Assembly: GCA_035540495.1 (NCBI GenBank)
Contig: DATLGL010000050.1
Coordinates: forward strand, 1 to 64,000
From: DASVEG01 sp035540495
GTDB lineage: Bacteria > Actinomycetota > Acidimicrobiia > Acidimicrobiales > CADCTF01
Direction: 5' to 3'
Length of the DNA stretch: 64,000 nucleotides
Shown here: one piece after another, positions 60,370-64,000 of the stretch
How positions within the stretch are numbered: the first letter of the stretch is position 1
How the letters are laid out: the number at the start of each line of letters is the position of its first letter
Position numbers and translations under genes: made by a program
The notes under the pieces: model-generated
Told to the model about the DNA's origin: nothing
Database searches by the model: none
What the model saw: only the letters and a program-made list of their open reading frames with translations

Positions 60370-61485
60370 TTGACGAAGACGCTGATCACCGGAGGTGCCG
60401 GCTTCATCGGCGCGCACCTCGCATCGCACCTGCTCGCAGCCGGCGAAGACGTGCGGGTTCTCGACTCGCTCGTCGAGCAGGTCCACGGAGACGTCGAACG
60501 TCCCGAGTACCTCGGGTCCGACGTCGAGCTCATTGTCGGCGACGTCCGGGATCGCGACGCCGTCGCGAAGGCGCTGGTCGGCGTGGACAAGGTGGTCCAC
60601 CTGGCGGCGCGTGTCGGCGTGGGGCAGAGCATGTACGAGATCGCGGAGTACACGAGCGCGAACACCGGTGGCACGGCCGTCTTGCTCGAGGCGATCCTCG
60701 ATCATCCGATCGAGCGGCTCGTCGTCGCGTCGTCGATGAGCGTCTACGGCGAGGGCCTCTATCTCGGACCCGACGGAACGCCGGTCGCATCCGCGGATCG
60801 CACCCGCCGCCAGCTCGAATCCGGTCGGTGGGAGACGTGCGGCGTGAACGGCGAGCAGCTGACGCCGGTGCCGACACCGGAGACGAAGCCGCCGTCGCTC
60901 ACCTCCGTCTACGCGCTCAACAAGTACGACCAAGAGCGCCTGTGTCTGATGTTCGGCCAGGCGTACAAGACGCCGACCGTGGCCCTTCGGTTCTTCAACG
61001 TCTACGGCCCGTACCAGGCCCTGTCGAACCCGTACACCGGTGTGCTCGCGATCTTCGCGTCGAGGCTGCTCAACGACCGGGCGCCGCTCATCTTCGAAGA
61101 CGGTGAGCAGCGGCGAGACTTCGTCAGCGTCCACGACATCGCACGGGCGTGCGCGCTCGCCGCCGACCCCGCGAACGAGGCTGCCGACGGAGCGGTGATC
61201 AACATCGGCAGCGGTCAGAGCGTGACCGTCAACGAGATCGCGACGCGTCTCGCCCGCATCCTCGGCAAGGACGTCGAGCCCGAGGTGACGGGCAAGTACC
61301 GCGTCGGCGACATCCGCCACTGCTTCGCCGACATCAGCCGCGCGAAGGAGCTGCTCGGGTTCGAGCCGGCCGTTTCGATGGACGACGGGATGACCGAGCT
61401 CGCCGAGTGGCTCGAGGGCCAGGTGGCGGTCGACCACGTCGACGCCGCGGCCTCCGAGCTCGCGGCGAGGGGGCTCACGGTATGA
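60370..61485 (+). CDS. NAD-dependent nucleotide-sugar epimerase/dehydratase
   Basis: A 371-residue extended SDR. TLITGGAGFIGAHLASHLLA is the NAD motif, the Ser/Tyr/Lys set is in ASSMSVYG and VYALNKYDQERL (YxxxK), and RFFNVYGPYQALSNPYTGVL is typical of UDP-glucose 4-epimerase-like enzymes. The insert near 130-165 (LYLGPDGTPVASADRTRRQL) is longer than in GalE. The exact substrate cannot be read. The start is TTG at 60370 behind GGGAAGGG. The stop overlaps the next ATG (ATGA), opening a four-gene coupled operon. Confidence 0.86.
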   Translation: MTKTLITGGAGFIGAHLASHLLAAGEDVRVLDSLVEQVHGDVERPEYLGSDVELIVGDVRDRDAVAKALVGVDKVVHLAARVGVGQSMYEIAEYTSANTGGTAVLLEAILDHPIERLVVASSMSVYGEGLYLGPDGTPVASADRTRRQLESGRWETCGVNGEQLTPVPTPETKPPSLTSVYALNKYDQERLCLMFGQAYKTPTVALRFFNVYGPYQALSNPYTGVLAIFASRLLNDRAPLIFEDGEQRRDFVSVHDIARACALAADPANEAADGAVINIGSGQSVTVNEIATRLARILGKDVEPEVTGKYRVGDIRHCFADISRAKELLGFEPAVSMDDGMTELAEWLEGQVAVDHVDAAASELAARGLTV

Positions 61486-62552
61486 GCGCCATGGAGCGCG
61501 TCCTCGTCACCGGCGGCGCCGGGTTCGTCGGCGTCAACGTGGCCGACCGGTTGCTCCGAGACGGCAAGCACGTGTCGATCCTCGACGACCTCTCACGGCC
61601 CGGCGTCCGCACGAACCTGCGGTGGCTCCGCGAGCAGTACGACGCGACGGGCCGGCTGCAGTTCCAGCGCGGCGATGTCCGCGACGTCGAGACGGTGCGG
61701 CGCGCAGTACGAGGCGTCGACACCGTCTTCCACTTCGCGGCGCAGGTGGCGGTCACGACCAGCGTCGACGACCCGCGCCACGACTTCGCCGTCAACCTCG
61801 CCGGCACGCTCAACCTCCTCGAGGAGGTCAGGCGCATGAGCACGCCCGCGCGGGTGCTGTTCACCTCGACGAACAAGGTGTACGGCGGCCTCGAAGACGT
61901 CGAGATCGTGCGAGACGGCGACCGCTACGCACCCGCCGACGAGGGTTGGCGCACCCACGGCATCGGCGAGAGCCGGCCGCTCGACTTCTGCAGCCCCTAT
62001 GGCTGTTCGAAGGGCGGGGCCGACCAGTACGTGCTCGACTACGCCAAGAGCTACGGGCTCGACACGGTCGTCTTCCGGATGAGCTGCATCTACGGGCCGC
62101 ACCAGCAGGGCAACGAAGACCAGGGGTGGGTCGCCCACTTCGCGAAGCAGGCGATGAACGGGTTGCCGATCACGCTCTACGGCGACGGCCGTCAGGTGCG
62201 CGACGTCTTGTTCGTCGAGGACCTCGTCGACGCGATGTTGATCGCGATGTCGAGGATCGACCTCACCCGCGGCAGGGCCTTCAACATCGGCGGAGGCCCG
62301 TCGAACACGCTCAGCCTGCTCGAGCTGATCGACATGATCAGCGATCTGTGCGGCGAACGTCCGCACCTCGAGTTCGGTCCGTGGCGCGTCGGCGATCAGC
62401 GCTGGTACGTGTCGGATCCACGAGCGTTCGCCGCGGCGACGGGATGGGCACCGCGGGTCGACGTCGGCACTGGTGTCGTCCGGCTGTTCGAGTGGCTGCA
62501 GCGGCACGGTCACTCGCTCGACCTCGAAGCGGTCGCGGAGGTGGCGAGCTGA
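61482..62552 (+). CDS. CDP-paratose 2-epimerase-like nucleotide-sugar epimerase
   Basis: A 356-residue extended SDR. VLVTGGAGFVGVNVADRLL is the NAD motif. The STNKVYG signature, followed by RPLDFCSPYGCSKGGADQYV (YxxxK) and IYGPHQQGNEDQGWVAHF, is characteristic of the CDP-paratose/tyvelose 2-epimerase (RfbE) branch. The true sugar in this organism may differ, because no CDP-glucose 4,6-dehydratase or paratose synthase gene is seen here. It ends in CTGA, where the next gene appears to start at CTG. Confidence 0.85.
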   Translation: MSAMERVLVTGGAGFVGVNVADRLLRDGKHVSILDDLSRPGVRTNLRWLREQYDATGRLQFQRGDVRDVETVRRAVRGVDTVFHFAAQVAVTTSVDDPRHDFAVNLAGTLNLLEEVRRMSTPARVLFTSTNKVYGGLEDVEIVRDGDRYAPADEGWRTHGIGESRPLDFCSPYGCSKGGADQYVLDYAKSYGLDTVVFRMSCIYGPHQQGNEDQGWVAHFAKQAMNGLPITLYGDGRQVRDVLFVEDLVDAMLIAMSRIDLTRGRAFNIGGGPSNTLSLLELIDMISDLCGERPHLEFGPWRVGDQRWYVSDPRAFAAATGWAPRVDVGTGVVRLFEWLQRHGHSLDLEAVAEVAS

Positions 62553-63508
62553 CCACGAGGGCTGCGGTCGTCACTCGCGCGCGCCAGGCGACGATCACCA
62601 CGATCGATCTCGGTGGCCTCGCGCCCGGCCACGTGCGCGTCGACGTCGAGGGCTGCGGCGTCTGCGGTTCGAACCTCCCGGTGTGGGAGGGACGTGATTG
62701 GTTCGAGTACCCGTTGCCTCCCGGCGCCCCCGGGCACGAGGGATGGGGAACGATCGCCGCGGTCGGCGACGACGTCACCGACGTGCGGGTCGGCGACCGC
62801 GTCGCGTTCCTCGGCGAGCGCGCCTTCGCCGACGCCACCGATGTGCCGTCTGCCGACGTGGTCGTGCTCCCCCGCGAGCTCGACGGCCAGCCCTTCCCCG
62901 GCGAGGCCATCGGCTGCGCGGTCAACGCCGCGCGCCGCGCGCGGTTCGAGCCAGGGCAGACGGTCGCGGTCATCGGCATCGGCTTCATCGGCGCGATCGT
63001 CACAGCGCTGGCGGCCGACGCTGGCGCTCACGTGATCGCGATCTCCCGTCGTGCGTTCTCCCTCGACATCGCCCGGACGATGGGCGCGAAGGATGTCGTG
63101 TCGCTCGACGAGCAATGGCGCGTCGTCGACGCCGTCACCGACGCCACCGGCGGCGCGCTCTGCGACGTCGTCGTCGAAGCGGTCGGCACCCAGGACCCGC
63201 TCGACCTCGCGGGCAAGCTCGCTCGCGAGAGCGGCCGGCTGGTGATCGCCGGCTTCCACCAGGACGGTGCGCGGACGCTCGACATCGGCATGTGGAACTG
63301 GAAGGGGCTCGACGTCGTCAACGCCCACTTCCGCGACCGGAGGGTGGCGCTCGACGGGATCCGCGCCGCGGCAGGCCTCGTCGCCGCCGGCCGCCTCGAC
63401 CCGGCTCCGCTGTACACCCACAGGTTCCCCCTCGACCGTCTGGGCGACGCGATGGACGCCATGGTCGAGCGTCCCGACGGCTTCCTCAAGGCGATCACGA
63501 CCCGATGA
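62549..63508 (+). CDS. Zinc-type alcohol dehydrogenase (MDR family), apparent CTG start
   Basis: A 319-residue medium-chain dehydrogenase. The GroES-like part has GCGVCGSNLPVWEG and APGHEGWGTIAAVGDDV, supplying Cys and His/Glu catalytic-zinc ligands. The Rossmann motif is VAVIGIGFIGAIVTALAADA. The four-cysteine structural-zinc lobe is absent. The first ATG/GTG/TTG in frame lies about 27 codons in and would delete the first strands, so CTG at 62549, inside a CTGA overlap with the previous stop, is the best start. It probably oxidises or reduces a sugar in the operon's pathway. Confidence 0.8.
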   Translation: MTTRAAVVTRARQATITTIDLGGLAPGHVRVDVEGCGVCGSNLPVWEGRDWFEYPLPPGAPGHEGWGTIAAVGDDVTDVRVGDRVAFLGERAFADATDVPSADVVVLPRELDGQPFPGEAIGCAVNAARRARFEPGQTVAVIGIGFIGAIVTALAADAGAHVIAISRRAFSLDIARTMGAKDVVSLDEQWRVVDAVTDATGGALCDVVVEAVGTQDPLDLAGKLARESGRLVIAGFHQDGARTLDIGMWNWKGLDVVNAHFRDRRVALDGIRAAAGLVAAGRLDPAPLYTHRFPLDRLGDAMDAMVERPDGFLKAITTR

Positions 63509-64000
63509 CCGCGGCCCATCGCCCTCGGCTCGGCTTCCTCGGCGTCGGTTGGATCGGACGCAACAGGATGGACGCGATCGCCCGAAGCGGTGCGGCACAG
63601 GTCGTCGCCGTCGCCGACGTGTCGGACGACCTCGCCCGTGGAGCTGCAGCGGCGATCGATGGCGCCGAAGTCGTCACGCCCGCTGAGGTCCTCGACGGCG
63701 CGGCCCGCCTCGATCTCGACGGCATCGTGATCGCGACGCCAAGCGCTCTTCACGGCGAGCAGTCGGTCGAGGCGCTCGCCAACGGCCTCGCCGTGTTCTG
63801 CCAGAAGCCGCTCGCCCGCAACGCCGAGGAGTGCGAGACGGTGGTCGCTGCCGCCGCAGCGGCCGATCGGCTCCTCGGCATCGACCTCTCGTACCGGCAC
63901 GTGCGTGCCGTCGAACGGCTGCGCGAGCTCGTGGTCGGCGGCGAGATCGGCGACGTGTACGCCATCGACCTCGTCTTCCACAACGCCTACGGCCCCGACA
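63505..64000 (+). CDS. Gfo/Idh/MocA-family oxidoreductase, cut by window end
   Basis: The first 165 codons of an NAD(P)-dependent sugar oxidoreductase. RLGFLGVGWIGRNRMDAIA is the dinucleotide motif, followed by VVAVADVSDD, IVIATPSALHGEQSVEALA and VFCQKPLARNAEECETVV, which contains the catalytic-type EKP motif in the variant form QKP. The C-terminal domain begins (YRHVRAVERLRELVVGGEIG). The ATG overlaps the previous stop (ATGA). It is incomplete at the right edge of the window. Confidence 0.86.
   Translation, partial: MTAAHRPRLGFLGVGWIGRNRMDAIARSGAAQVVAVADVSDDLARGAAAAIDGAEVVTPAEVLDGAARLDLDGIVIATPSALHGEQSVEALANGLAVFCQKPLARNAEECETVVAAAAAADRLLGIDLSYRHVRAVERLRELVVGGEIGDVYAIDLVFHNAYGPD

Overview
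The window is a high-GC chromosomal segment of an actinobacterium. The gene set (SigR/RsrA thiol-stress switch, CarD, DUF2342 zincin, SigF-type sigma factor, DisA, a Spo0H-like sigma factor) and the dense, partly leaderless gene organisation fit a deep-branching Actinomycetota lineage such as Acidimicrobiia. That placement is an inference from gene content; there is no rRNA in the window. No gap between genes exceeds 300 bases, and I see no CRISPR array, prophage or plasmid backbone.

1-6.3 kb: the right end of a frameshifted ISL3-family insertion sequence, a secreted DUF11-like protein, and a 1303-residue cyclase/AAA/TPR signalling protein on the minus strand. 6.4-11.1 kb: SigR with its zinc anti-sigma factor RsrA, a 62-residue Cys/His protein behind a perfect SigR-type promoter, a DUF2342 zincin, a response regulator, tilS and hpt. 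11.2-24 kb: a long co-directional cofactor block: ftsH, folE, folP, a pseudo-phosphatase, folB, folK, a DUF2520 protein, panC, panD, nadB, nadC, coaX, lysS and a metallophosphoesterase. Many of its junctions overlap by four bases.

24-29 kb: a NarL-type response regulator and its likely sensor kinase on the minus strand, with a GAF-GGDEF-EAL protein between them on the plus strand, then a polyprenyl diphosphate synthase. 29-48.4 kb: clpC, then (after a stretch holding a subtilisin, a universal stress protein, a TetR-regulated membrane protein, an MFS transporter and a macrodomain protein) radA, disA, a dienelactone hydrolase, SDR and Crp genes, carD, a YacL-like PIN/TRAM protein, ispD, ispF, rlmB, a SigH-like sigma factor and tRNA-Thr. 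The core order clpC-radA-disA-yacL-ispD-ispF-rlmB-sigH matches the Bacillus arrangement. 48.4-56.5 kb: secreted or anchored proteins, a SigF-type sigma factor with its own promoter type upstream, and an osmolyte cluster (OtsB-like, GT20/OtsA-like, glycerate kinase, GpgS-like).

56.5-64 kb: a SAM riboswitch controlling a threonine-synthase-like enzyme and a CysO-like sulfur carrier, a response regulator, a DinB-ankyrin fusion, a PhyH-like oxygenase, and the start of a sugar-nucleotide or glycan operon (two epimerases, an MDR dehydrogenase and a Gfo/Idh oxidoreductase cut by the window end).

The most interesting points are the SAM riboswitch/PLP enzyme/sulfur carrier unit (possible thiocarboxylate-dependent homocysteine or cysteine synthesis), two genes that apparently start at CTG inside CTGA overlaps, pervasive TANNNT boxes 6-9 bases before start codons, and a SigR promoter driving an uncharacterised small Cys/His protein.
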